This document shows positions 52,792 to 60,785 of a stretch of 64,000 bases of DNA, piece after piece. The position numbers and the translations under genes were made by a program. The first letter of the stretch is position 1; each line of letters begins with the position of its first letter. Under the pieces are notes generated by a model that had not been told where the DNA came from, did not search any database, and saw only the letters and a list, made by a program, of their open reading frames with translations. Source of the DNA: SICU01 sp964408235 (GTDB taxonomy: Archaea; Nanobdellota; Nanobdellia; Pacearchaeales; GW2011-AR1); NCBI GenBank assembly GCA_964408235.1, contig CAYOYN010000003.1, forward strand, positions 23,168 to 87,167, read 5' to 3'.

Positions 52792-53888
52792 ATTAGTTTA
52801 AGATACTCCCTTGCTATTTCTTTTATATCAAACTTTTTAATATTTGATTTAAGTGTTTTTTTACGATAGATTAAGTTTTTTATTTTGTTTGAAGCTGAAT
52901 TTACATCTCCGTATTTTACTAAAAATTCTTTTTGAACTATGTCTACTTGACCACCATTGTTTGTTGCGATTATCGGTAAACCTACTTGCATTGCCTCTTG
53001 CAAAACTATTCCAAAACCTTCATGAACTGATGAAAGAAAGAATAGATCTGAATTTGAAAGATACTGAAATTTCTTTTCGTTTGAAAGTTGCCCCAAAAAA
53101 TGAATTCTTTTTTTTACCCCTAAGTCTTTTGCTAAATTTTCTAAATTAGACTTTTCAGGACCATCCCCTATAACTAAAAGATCTATATTTTCTGGAAGCT
53201 TTACTAATGTCTCTATTGCAAAATCAATACCTTTTCTTTTTACTAATCTTCCTACTGAAATAATATATTTTTTATTTTTTGAAAGGTTCAAACTGGATTT
53301 TGAAACCTTTTTGAAATTAAAGGGCTCATAGGCTAAATGAATTATTCCAATAGGCTTGCTTGGAGAATAGTATTTTATTGCATTATCTTTTGTATTTGAG
53401 GATTGAGCTATAACTATATCTGAATTGTTTAGAACTTTTCTTACTGCCCTTCTTAAAATGAAATTTTTATGAGGAGATAGGTTTTTTGTGGGATCATATA
53501 TGTCTCCTCCGTGTATTGAAAGAATATTTTTTATATTGTATTCCTTGGCGATCTTTGTTCCTAATGGACCGGTTGGAATTGCAAAATGAGTATTTATCAA
53601 ATCATAATTATTTTTTTCAATTAATTTCTTAGATAACTTGTAAGCTATTCTTGGAAAAAATAACATCGAAATTATTGAAGCTGTTTGTAATTTATTTCTT
53701 CCTGGAACTCTTACTCTGTAGATATTTATTCCGTCTTTTTTCTCAAATTCTTTGAGACCAGAGAACCAAGTAGTAACCACGTCTACATCATGGCCATTTC
53801 TTACAAAACCTTTTGCTAGTTTATATGAAGCTACTCCCCCTCCTCCACCTAATGGAGGGAATTCATAATTAAGCATTAAAATACGCAT
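52788..53888 (-). CDS. GT4 family glycosyltransferase 2
   Basis: A 366-residue GT-B transferase with MRILMLNYEFPPLGGGGGVA at the N-terminus, the donor loop SVGRLVKRKGIDFAIE, and SSVHEGFGIVLQEAMQVGLP holding the E-x7-E motif. This variant resembles mannosyl- or glucosyltransferases of surface glycan pathways; the sugar cannot be assigned. Overlaps GT4-1 by four bases and ends one base before the GT2 gene. Confidence 0.88.
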   Translation of the reverse strand: MRILMLNYEFPPLGGGGGVASYKLAKGFVRNGHDVDVVTTWFSGLKEFEKKDGINIYRVRVPGRNKLQTASIISMLFFPRIAYKLSKKLIEKNNYDLINTHFAIPTGPLGTKIAKEYNIKNILSIHGGDIYDPTKNLSPHKNFILRRAVRKVLNNSDIVIAQSSNTKDNAIKYYSPSKPIGIIHLAYEPFNFKKVSKSSLNLSKNKKYIISVGRLVKRKGIDFAIETLVKLPENIDLLVIGDGPEKSNLENLAKDLGVKKRIHFLGQLSNEKKFQYLSNSDLFFLSSVHEGFGIVLQEAMQVGLPIIATNNGGQVDIVQKEFLVKYGDVNSASNKIKNLIYRKKTLKSNIKKFDIKEIAREYLKLI

Positions 53889-53889
53889 C

Positions 53890-54822
53890 TTACTTTTTAA
53901 TTAAATCCCTTAAGTAATAACGCTTTTCGACTGGAGATGTATTTAGATTAGTTCTTATTGTTAGATCCATCAGGATTCCAAAACAGAAGAACATTACACC
54001 CATTATTGCAAGGAAGAAACCTAGGAAGAACCATCCGCTTCTGTTTAATGATAAACCTTGTGCTATTTTTTGATATATGGACCAAGATATTGGTAATATA
54101 CCTGCAAAGAAAGACAGAAGACCTAGGCCTCCGAACATATGAAGAGGTCTGTTTGAATATTTGTTTAGGAACCAGATGTAAATTAAGTCAATGAAGCCTT
54201 TGTACGCTTTCTTATAATTGTATTTTGTCTTTCCTTGAGTTCTAGGACGATGATTAACTACTGCTTCTCCTATTGTGAAACCTTTCCACTTTAATAATGC
54301 TAGAATGTATCTATGCATTTCTCCCCAAAGATCTAGGGATTTGGCTGCTTCTTTACGGTATACTCTTAATGTGCAACCTGTATCATGAACTTCATCTTTT
54401 ATTATTAGTCTGCGGAATAACCTTCCTATTTTTGTTAGAATCTTTATTCCTGATTTGTCCTTTCTCTTTTTTCTCCAACCTGCTACAACGTCAAGATTAT
54501 CTTTTTCTAATTTTTCTAAAAGAAGAGGAATGTCTTTAGGATCGTTTTGAAGATCTCCATCCAAAGAAATAACTATGTCTCCCTGAGCTGCTTTGAAACC
54601 AGCATCTAATGCTATGGATTGACCATAATTACGATTTAGATTTACTATCGTAATATTCTTTAGTTTTTTTAATTCGTTTAGGGAGTTATCTTTGCTTCCG
54701 TCATTAACGTAAATAATTTCGTAAGAACCTAACTTGTCCATTACTTGCCGGATTTCTAAATCTAATTGTTTTATGTTACCTTCTTCTTCGTATAAAGGGA
54801 CGACAACTGAATATTTCATCAA
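53890..54822 (-). CDS. dolichyl-phosphate sugar transferase-like GT2 with C-terminal membrane helices
   Basis: A 310-residue protein: GT2 catalytic domain (YSVVVPLYEEEGNI, VNDGSKDNS, SLDGDLQNDP with the DxD) and two C-terminal membrane helices (about 228-250 and 262-290). This is the GtrB/DPM-like architecture that loads a sugar onto a polyprenyl phosphate. It would supply the lipid-linked donor for the two GT39-like enzymes. A TATA-like element at 54841-54850 (minus strand) gives a leaderless start; it heads a five-gene operon. Confidence 0.9.
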   Translation of the reverse strand: MMKYSVVVPLYEEEGNIKQLDLEIRQVMDKLGSYEIIYVNDGSKDNSLNELKKLKNITIVNLNRNYGQSIALDAGFKAAQGDIVISLDGDLQNDPKDIPLLLEKLEKDNLDVVAGWRKKRKDKSGIKILTKIGRLFRRLIIKDEVHDTGCTLRVYRKEAAKSLDLWGEMHRYILALLKWKGFTIGEAVVNHRPRTQGKTKYNYKKAYKGFIDLIYIWFLNKYSNRPLHMFGGLGLLSFFAGILPISWSIYQKIAQGLSLNRSGWFFLGFFLAIMGVMFFCFGILMDLTIRTNLNTSPVEKRYYLRDLIKK

Positions 54823-54886
54823 AGCTTTCTACAATTACCTTTTTTATAGCTTACTCTTCATAAACCATATACTTTTAGCTACAAAT

Positions 54887-54896
54887 CTTTATAAAC
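54887..54896 (+). promoter_or_regulatory. TATA-like box deciding the Gly/Tyr-rich protein start
   Basis: CTTTATAAAC ends 20 bases before ATG 54917; the open frame upstream overlaps the divergent GT2 gene and is not used. Confidence 0.5.
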
Positions 54897-54916
54897 CAAA
54901 AATTGCAAGGTTTGTG

Positions 54917-55870
54917 ATGCAAAAATTAAGTGATTATAAAATGCCTGAATTAATCTCTAGAAAAGGAAAGATGAATAAGGTATTAAGTGGAGTTGTTACA
55001 GCTTTTGTTATTGGATTACTTGTTTTCTTAGGACCTGTTAATGCTTTACAACTTAGCATAAACGGATTAGATAGTGATAACCCTTACATTGCTGGAGAAA
55101 TAATAAACTTCAGTGGAACTTTTGTAATTGAAGACCAAGACATTCCTGAAATAAAGAACATAAGTCTTGAAATCAATGGATTTGAAGCTTGTACAATAGA
55201 TATTTGGGGATGGAAATACACTGATTGTGATGGCGTTAATATTACATTAATGGAATATGATACAAGTTATGGATATGGATATGGTTACAATCAATTTGTA
55301 GAAGAAGGTAATGGATCATATGCTGGATATGGATACAGTTATGGATATCACTTAGGAAAGAACAGACCTGGAAGAATATCTTACAACATCTCTATAGATA
55401 CATCTAATGCTTACATTGGTTCAGAAAAAGAAGGTATTGTGAGCCCATATTTGTGGTTTGGAGGAAAGAACAAGATTAAATTCATAGTTAATACTGCTCA
55501 ACAAGAACTTGAATCTGCAGAGCACAATGTATGGCTTAACCCTGCAGTTGAAAAGGGAGATGGTAATTTTGAGTTCTATTATCCTGACTTAGATCTTACT
55601 CTTGCAGGAACATACAATAGTGCTGCAAAAACATTTGAAGGATATTTGACTGGAGGAACAGACAAGACATACTACTTTGTAGGTGTTGGAGAATATGATC
55701 CAATAGATTCAGATTCCGGAACTATGACTTTAAGATTGTACGATAATACAATAAATAACGACATAGGAATATTCTGGTATGGAAATTACTCTGATGGAAC
55801 ATGGTACTTGTCTCCTCATCCAAGCATGGAAGCATATGTTCAAGGTAAAGTAATAGCTGCTCCTCAGTAA
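54917..55870 (+). CDS. secreted protein with Gly/Tyr-rich repeats
   Basis: A 317-residue protein with an unusual start: ~18 charged residues, then a signal-type helix (MNKVLSGVVTAFVIGLLVF, about 19-37, ending VNA). The mature part is beta-sandwich-like, with a low-complexity stretch of alternating Tyr and Gly (about residues 118-150). It has few cysteines and no C-terminal anchor. Such Gly/Tyr-rich regions can be sticky or self-assembling; that role is inference. It is divergent from the glycan operon. Confidence 0.65.
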   Translation: MQKLSDYKMPELISRKGKMNKVLSGVVTAFVIGLLVFLGPVNALQLSINGLDSDNPYIAGEIINFSGTFVIEDQDIPEIKNISLEINGFEACTIDIWGWKYTDCDGVNITLMEYDTSYGYGYGYNQFVEEGNGSYAGYGYSYGYHLGKNRPGRISYNISIDTSNAYIGSEKEGIVSPYLWFGGKNKIKFIVNTAQQELESAEHNVWLNPAVEKGDGNFEFYYPDLDLTLAGTYNSAAKTFEGYLTGGTDKTYYFVGVGEYDPIDSDSGTMTLRLYDNTINNDIGIFWYGNYSDGTWYLSPHPSMEAYVQGKVIAAPQ

Positions 55871-56005
55871 TTTTTAGATTATTTTAAATAAGATTAGAAG
55901 TTTTTCTCAATTATAATAAAGATTCAATACTAAGTAATTTATAAGAAAAAGAAATAAAATATCTATACTCTAGAATATATTTGAATTTGTTAAGAAAAAA
56001 ACACA

Positions 56006-56015
56006 ATATTTAAAA
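56006..56015 (+). promoter_or_regulatory. TATA-like box for the exosome operon
   Basis: ATATTTAAAA, about 80-90 bases before ATG 56097, implies a leader of ~60 bases. GAAATTACAAA occurs twice in it, at 56038-56048 and 56087-56097. Confidence 0.4.
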
Positions 56016-56096
56016 AGGGAAGAAATGTCTGAATATTGAAATTACAAACGAACAAAGGAATTATTACAATTATCTTTTGTTGTGTGGAAATTACAA

Positions 56097-56831
56097 ATGG
56101 AAAAATTTGAAAGATTTAACGAAAAAAATAACGAAGAAAACTATGAAGAGTTTTCTGGTGTTGCAGAACCTACTTCTAGAACTGTTGTAGTTCCTGGAGA
56201 AGTTGTAGCATCTGGCGACGATTTTCTAGCTGGAGAAGGCGCACGTAAAGAAGGAACTAATGTTGTTGCATCTCGTTACGGATTAGCTGAAAAAGTTGGA
56301 CGCGTTGTTAAAATCATCCCATTCTCTGGAGCTTTCATACCAAGACGCAATAATGTTGTTATTGGAAGAGTAAACGATATTGTTCACTCTGGATGGATTG
56401 TGGACATTGATTATGCTCAAAATGGATTCTTACCTTTAATGGAGTCACCAAGATTTGTAAACAAAAATGAAATGGATCAATTCTTAGCTATTGGAGACGT
56501 TGTTGCTGCTAAAGTTTGGAACGTTAGTCCTAAAGGAATAGATTTAGCTATGAAAGGTAAAGGATTAGGAAAATTAGAAGGTGGATTTGTTTTCCGTGTT
56601 AACCCTTCCAGAGTTCCAAGAATTATAGGTAGAGAAGGTAGCATGATCGGATTAATAAAGGCAAATACTGGTTGTAACGTTACTATTGGTCAAAACGGTT
56701 GGGTTTGGATCAAGGGAAACGATATGGATTCAGAACTTAGAGCTAGACGCGCTATAGAGTTTATTGCTGAAAAAGTATTAGTTTCAGGATTGACTGAAAA
56801 AATGGAAAAATGGTTTGGAGAGAACAAATAA
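56097..56831 (+). CDS. rrp4: exosome RNA-binding subunit Rrp4
   Basis: A 244-residue cap subunit of the archaeal RNA exosome: N-terminal domain (VVVPGEVVASGDDFLAGEG), S1 domain (VVIGRVNDIVHSGWIVDI, about 75-150) and C-terminal KH domain (VPRIIGREGSMIGLI). It feeds RNA into the Rrp41-Rrp42 ring. ATG 56097 is chosen over an upstream in-frame GTG (56082). First gene of the exosome operon, which continues to rpoK. Confidence 0.95.
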   Translation: MEKFERFNEKNNEENYEEFSGVAEPTSRTVVVPGEVVASGDDFLAGEGARKEGTNVVASRYGLAEKVGRVVKIIPFSGAFIPRRNNVVIGRVNDIVHSGWIVDIDYAQNGFLPLMESPRFVNKNEMDQFLAIGDVVAAKVWNVSPKGIDLAMKGKGLGKLEGGFVFRVNPSRVPRIIGREGSMIGLIKANTGCNVTIGQNGWVWIKGNDMDSELRARRAIEFIAEKVLVSGLTEKMEKWFGENK

Positions 56832-56832
56832 T

Positions 56833-57054
56833 ATGGAAACAAAAACAACATTAATAGAGAGATTGTCTGCACATACAGCTAATTTGGGATTGGGAGTTGC
56901 AGCTTTTGGCTTTGTTGAGCACAATGTAGCTACACTATATTCAGATCAAGTTAGAGAAACACCATATTTAGCTTTAGCAGGACTTACCTTAATTGCCTCT
57001 GCAATGGTTGGTGGATTAATTGGATCATCAAGAAATGGAGGAAATTATAATTAA
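56833..57054 (+). CDS. small membrane protein within the exosome operon
   Basis: A 73-residue protein with two hydrophobic segments (about residues 14-35 and 44-64) beginning METKTTLIERLSAHTAN. It starts one base after the rrp4 stop and ends one base before rrp41, so it is cotranscribed. Archaeal exosome operons normally have no gene here. Function unknown; an orphan insertion. Confidence 0.6.
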   Translation: METKTTLIERLSAHTANLGLGVAAFGFVEHNVATLYSDQVRETPYLALAGLTLIASAMVGGLIGSSRNGGNYN

Positions 57055-57055
57055 A

Positions 57056-57754
57056 ATGGCATACAAGAGAGAAGACGGAAGAAAAGCAGACGAACCTAGA
57101 CCAATGAGTGCTAAAATTGGAATTGTTCCTAACGCGGACGGAAGCGCTATGTTTTCATTTGGAAATACTGTAGCTATCGCTGCAGTTTATGGCCCTAGAT
57201 TATTACACCCTCAACACATGCAAGATCCTAAGACTGCTATTTTAAGAGTAAATTATGATATGCTTAGTTTCTCTGTTGCAGATAGAAAGAAACCTGGACC
57301 AAATAGACGTGCTCAGGAAATATCTAAGGTTACTGAATGGGCTTTGTCTCCAGCTTTAGAATTGAGAGATTTCCCTAATACAGTTATTGACGTACAGATT
57401 TACATATTGCAAGCTGATGCTTCCACAAGAGTAGCTGGAATAAATGCTGCGAGTATGGCTTTAGCACAAGCTGGAATACCTATGAAAGATTTAGTTTGCG
57501 CAGTTTCAATTGGTAAGATGGACAAAGATATAGTTGTAGACGTTGACAAGAATGAAGAAGACTTCAAAGATGGAGAAGGAGCTACTGATATTGCTTTGGC
57601 TCGTTTTGCTAATGCTGATAAAATAACTTTGATGCAATTAGACGGTAAGATTCAACCTGAGATTATGCACAAGGCTGTTGAAGCTGCTGAAAAAGCATTT
57701 GCTAAGATTTATGAAGTTCAAAAGAAAGCACTAAAAGAGGTACAATCAGAATGA
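57056..57754 (+). CDS. rrp41: exosome catalytic subunit Rrp41
   Basis: A 232-residue RNase PH-fold phosphorolytic exoribonuclease: YKREDGRKADEPRPM at the start, AAVYGPR, SFSVADRKKPGPNRRAQE, and the catalytic region DVQIYILQADASTRVAG with the conserved Asp residues. Forms the active sites with Rrp42 in a hexameric ring. The ATG 57056 is preferred; an upstream in-frame start at 57020 would overlap the small membrane gene. Overlaps rrp42 by four bases. Confidence 0.96.
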   Translation: MAYKREDGRKADEPRPMSAKIGIVPNADGSAMFSFGNTVAIAAVYGPRLLHPQHMQDPKTAILRVNYDMLSFSVADRKKPGPNRRAQEISKVTEWALSPALELRDFPNTVIDVQIYILQADASTRVAGINAASMALAQAGIPMKDLVCAVSIGKMDKDIVVDVDKNEEDFKDGEGATDIALARFANADKITLMQLDGKIQPEIMHKAVEAAEKAFAKIYEVQKKALKEVQSE

Positions 57755-58572
57755 GCGCAATGAACTTGTCAAATTTGACATATGATACTTTGAACAAAAT
57801 GCTTGCACAAGGCAAGCGCTTTGATGGAAGAAAACTACTAGAGCAAAGAGACTTTACTGTTGAATATGATGTTTCTAACAAGGCTGAAGGAAGCGCTCGT
57901 GTAAGAATGGGCAAAACTGATGTTGTTGTTGGAGTAAAGTTTGAAGTTGGAACTCCTTATCCTGATTCTATGGACCAAGGAAATTTGATGGTTTCAGGAG
58001 ACTTGTTACCATTAGCTTCACCAAGATTTGAATCTGGACCTCCAAAATTCAATGCTATAGAATTACCTAGATTGATTGATAGAATGGTAAGAGAAAGCCA
58101 CGTTATTGATTTAAAGAAACTGGTAATAACTGAAGGAGAGAAAGTATGGACAGTTATAATTGATATTTATCCAATTAATGATGATGGGGCTTTAATTGAT
58201 GCTGCAAGTATTGCTACTATGGCTGCATTGATGCACTCTAAATTACCTGAATTAGGAGAAGATGGAAGAATTGATAGAGATGTTAAACCTACAAAGAAAC
58301 TTGTATTGACTGAAGGAACTTTACCACTTTCAATAACTTTCTACAAATTAGGAGACTCCATATTTGTTGACCCTACTCGTGAAGAAGAAGAAGCTTGTGA
58401 CGGTAAAATAGTATTTGGATTATCTCTTTACCATGGAAAAGAACACATGATACACTCTGCTCAAAAGGGTATGGAAGCTCACTTTACACGTGAAGACATA
58501 GAAATGATCATGAAAAACTTGCCAAAGGTGTATGACGATACACTTAAAAAGCTTAAAAAGTTTCTGAAATAA
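57751..58572 (+). CDS. rrp42: exosome non-catalytic subunit Rrp42
   Basis: A 273-residue RNase PH-fold subunit: GKRFDGRKLLEQRDFTVEYD, TDVVVGVKFEVGTPYPD and DLLPLASPRFESGPP fit archaeal Rrp42. It lacks phosphorolytic activity itself but shapes the active site with Rrp41. Typical length. It ends three bases before rpoK. In most archaea a ribosomal protein gene (L37Ae) follows; here RNA polymerase subunit K follows instead. Confidence 0.95.
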   Translation: MSAMNLSNLTYDTLNKMLAQGKRFDGRKLLEQRDFTVEYDVSNKAEGSARVRMGKTDVVVGVKFEVGTPYPDSMDQGNLMVSGDLLPLASPRFESGPPKFNAIELPRLIDRMVRESHVIDLKKLVITEGEKVWTVIIDIYPINDDGALIDAASIATMAALMHSKLPELGEDGRIDRDVKPTKKLVLTEGTLPLSITFYKLGDSIFVDPTREEEEACDGKIVFGLSLYHGKEHMIHSAQKGMEAHFTREDIEMIMKNLPKVYDDTLKKLKKFLK

Positions 58573-58575
58573 TCA

Positions 58576-58962
58576 ATGAACACACAAAATCACGAGTTTA
58601 CAAGATTTGAAATTGCAAGAATACTAGGAGCTCGTGCTTTACAAATTTCTATGGATGCACCTTTATTGATTAGCTTAACAGACAAGGAATTGAATGAAAT
58701 GCATTTTGATGCTCTTAAAATTGCTGCAAAGGAATTTTATTCTGGAGTTTTACCAATTTCAGTAAGAAGACCTATGCCTACTAAGACTGGAGCTAAACTA
58801 CAACCTGTTAGAGAAGAATCCATGGATGATGAAAAGATAGTTGAAAAAGAAAAAGAAGTTGAAAAAGAAATTGTTGAAAAAGCTGAGGAAATGGGTTTTG
58901 TTAATGAAGGCGACAGCGAAGATTCTATAATGGAAGATTCTTCTTCTGGAAGCGAAGAATAA
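58576..58962 (+). CDS. rpoK: RNA polymerase subunit K (Rpb6) with acidic tail
   Basis: A 128-residue protein. The first ~75 residues are Rpb6-like: TRFEIARILGARALQISMDAPLL and LKIAAKEFYSGVLPISVRRP. It promotes polymerase assembly and stability. The remaining ~50 residues form an acidic, Glu-rich tail ending in a Ser/Glu run. Archaeal RpoK is usually under 100 residues, so the tail is extra. It is the next gene after rrp42 (3-base gap) and is likely coexpressed with the exosome. Confidence 0.92.
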   Translation: MNTQNHEFTRFEIARILGARALQISMDAPLLISLTDKELNEMHFDALKIAAKEFYSGVLPISVRRPMPTKTGAKLQPVREESMDDEKIVEKEKEVEKEIVEKAEEMGFVNEGDSEDSIMEDSSSGSEE

Positions 58963-58989
58963 TTTTTCTAAATTTTCTTAATTTTTATA

Positions 58990-59427
58990 ATGACTAAACA
59001 ACAAAGAGAATTTGCTATCAAAACTATTGAAGGTTTGAGAAGAATTAATGGTCCGACCTTAGTTGATTTAGGAACTATTCTTGCTATGCCTCATAGAGAT
59101 TTACAGGCATATTTAGAAGATGAGGTTCGTAGGCCCTTAGACAAAAAACTAAGAAATGCATCAAGGGAAGGGTATGGAGCTATATCTTACTTAATTTATT
59201 CTGCTTATGATAGGGATAAAGAGCTCGTAAATCTTTCTTATGAATCGCTAGAGCCTATTTCTCAGGAAGGCTTACCTAGAAAAATAGAATTTGCGCTTAG
59301 GGAAACTGAAAGGAAACATATTGTAAAACCTAAGCCAATTGAACTAATGCTTTATGTTAAGGCGATAGACTCAGAGCCATTTGTATTTAGTGATGAACTT
59401 TTATCTAGAGAATTCTCTTTAGTTTAA
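58990..59427 (+). CDS. hypothetical protein (145 aa)
   Basis: A 145-residue soluble, mostly helical protein beginning MTKQQREFAIKTIEGLRRIN, with LSYESLEPISQEGLPRKIEF in the middle. It stands between rpoK and enolase, which are normally adjacent in archaea. No family recognised. Confidence 0.5.
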   Translation: MTKQQREFAIKTIEGLRRINGPTLVDLGTILAMPHRDLQAYLEDEVRRPLDKKLRNASREGYGAISYLIYSAYDRDKELVNLSYESLEPISQEGLPRKIEFALRETERKHIVKPKPIELMLYVKAIDSEPFVFSDELLSREFSLV

Positions 59428-59468
59428 AATTGATTATGTTTTAATAGGTTTATTACTTTGATCTATTG

Positions 59469-60629
59469 ATGATTATTAAAGAGGTCAAGGCTAGAATAAT
59501 AGAAGATTCTCGCGGAGATAAAACTATTTCAATTTCTATAAATAAATGCGAAGAAGCTTCATCTCCAAATGGAAAGTCTAGAGGGGAATATGAAACTCCT
59601 CAATATTACAAATCTATTGGTTTTTGTGTAGATTTTTTGAATGAGTGGAATGATTTGGTAGACATTGAAAGATTTGAGGATTTAGAGATTATAGAAAAGA
59701 TAATTTGTAAAAAATTGAAACTAAAACATGCAAGATTTTTTGGAGGAAATGCACTTTATGCTTTTGAGTCTGCAATACTAAAGGCTTTGGCACACTCTAA
59801 GAAAAAAGAATTGTATGAATTAGTAGGAAGTAGTAGAAAAATGCCTAATCCTGTCGGTAACGTAATTGGAGGAGGATTACATAGTTCTTCAAGCAATAAA
59901 CATCCAAATTTCCAAGAATTTCTTGTGATTCCTAAGGGAAAATCAATTTCTAAAAATGTCAAAGCTATGAATTATTTTTACGCTCTTGCTAGAAAGAAAT
60001 TGAAAACTAAAAAAGTCAATGATGAGGGAGCTTTACTTGCTACAAATAACGATAAGGAAGTTTTTGACATAATGAATGAAATTAAATTAAAAACTAAAAA
60101 GAAGTTTGGTTTTAACATTGAAATTGGAATAGATGCTGCGACTTCAACATTGTTTAAACAAGGAGAATATAATTACTCCGAAAGAAAGATTGATTCAAAA
60201 TGGCAGGAAAAATTTGTGAAGGAGTTAATTGAATATTATTCATTATTTTATGTTGAAGATCCTTTTCATGAAAGAGACTTTGCTGGTTTCGCTAGATTAA
60301 ATAAAAACTCTAAATCTTTAATCGTTGGGGATGATTTGACAGCTACGCAAATGAATAGAACTGTTGGGGCAATTAGGACTAAGTCAATTTCTGGAATGAT
60401 AATAAAACCTAACCAAAATGGCTCATTAATTGAACTGAAAAAAATATTTAATTTATGTAAGAAATATGGAATTAAGACGGTTTTATCCCATAGATCTGGA
60501 GAGACTATGGATGATGCATTAAGTGATTATGCTGTTGGTTTTGGAGCAGATTATATCAAATGCGGAGTGCATACAAAATGGCGAGAAGTTAAGTTAGATA
60601 GATTGAAAGAGATAGAGAAAAAACTGTGA
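59469..60629 (+). CDS. eno: enolase (short, divergent)
   Basis: A 386-residue enolase, converting 2-phosphoglycerate to phosphoenolpyruvate; usual length is ~410-430. Active-site pieces are present in order: loop PNGKSRGEYE (usual PSGASTGxxE), GGLHSSSSNKHPNFQEF with His, VNDEGA with the catalytic Glu, GIDAATS, YVEDPF and VGDDL (the three metal ligands), IIKPNQ with the catalytic Lys, SHRSGET and IKCGV. The N-terminal SRGNPT motif reads SRGDKT. Activity is likely, but loop changes may alter it. Part of the conserved rpoK-eno-rps2 cluster. Confidence 0.9.
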   Translation: MIIKEVKARIIEDSRGDKTISISINKCEEASSPNGKSRGEYETPQYYKSIGFCVDFLNEWNDLVDIERFEDLEIIEKIICKKLKLKHARFFGGNALYAFESAILKALAHSKKKELYELVGSSRKMPNPVGNVIGGGLHSSSSNKHPNFQEFLVIPKGKSISKNVKAMNYFYALARKKLKTKKVNDEGALLATNNDKEVFDIMNEIKLKTKKKFGFNIEIGIDAATSTLFKQGEYNYSERKIDSKWQEKFVKELIEYYSLFYVEDPFHERDFAGFARLNKNSKSLIVGDDLTATQMNRTVGAIRTKSISGMIIKPNQNGSLIELKKIFNLCKKYGIKTVLSHRSGETMDDALSDYAVGFGADYIKCGVHTKWREVKLDRLKEIEKKL

Positions 60630-60691
60630 TTTTGTAGTTTACAAAGACTTAGATTAAAGGCCTAATATATTCCGTTCTTGCGAATGGAAGT

Positions 60692-60700
60692 CTTTAAAAA
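60692..60700 (+). promoter_or_regulatory. TATA-like box for rps2
   Basis: CTTTAAAAA lies ~85 bases before ATG 60786, implying a ~60-base leader, unlike most genes here. Confidence 0.45.
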
Positions 60701-60727
60701 CCCTAGAAATACAACATAATTAACTTA

Positions 60728-60765
60728 GCAGGTACGGACTGAAACAAACTCCGAAAAACCCCTGC
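60728..60765 (+). promoter_or_regulatory. hairpin in the 5' leader of rps2
   Basis: GCAGG (60728-60732) pairs with CCTGC (60761-60765) and CGGA (60735-60738) with TCCG (60750-60753), separated by an asymmetric internal loop (TA opposite AAAAACC). The predicted mRNA start is near 60722, so the structure opens the mRNA. Ribosomal protein autoregulation is a possible role (inference). Confidence 0.4.
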
Positions 60766-60785
60766 GCTGGTTATATTAAATTACA

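Noticed and set aside
54734..54916. Upstream extension of the Gly/Tyr-rich secreted protein
   Set aside because: It would overlap the divergent GT2 gene and its promoter; the TATA box at 54887 points to ATG 54917.
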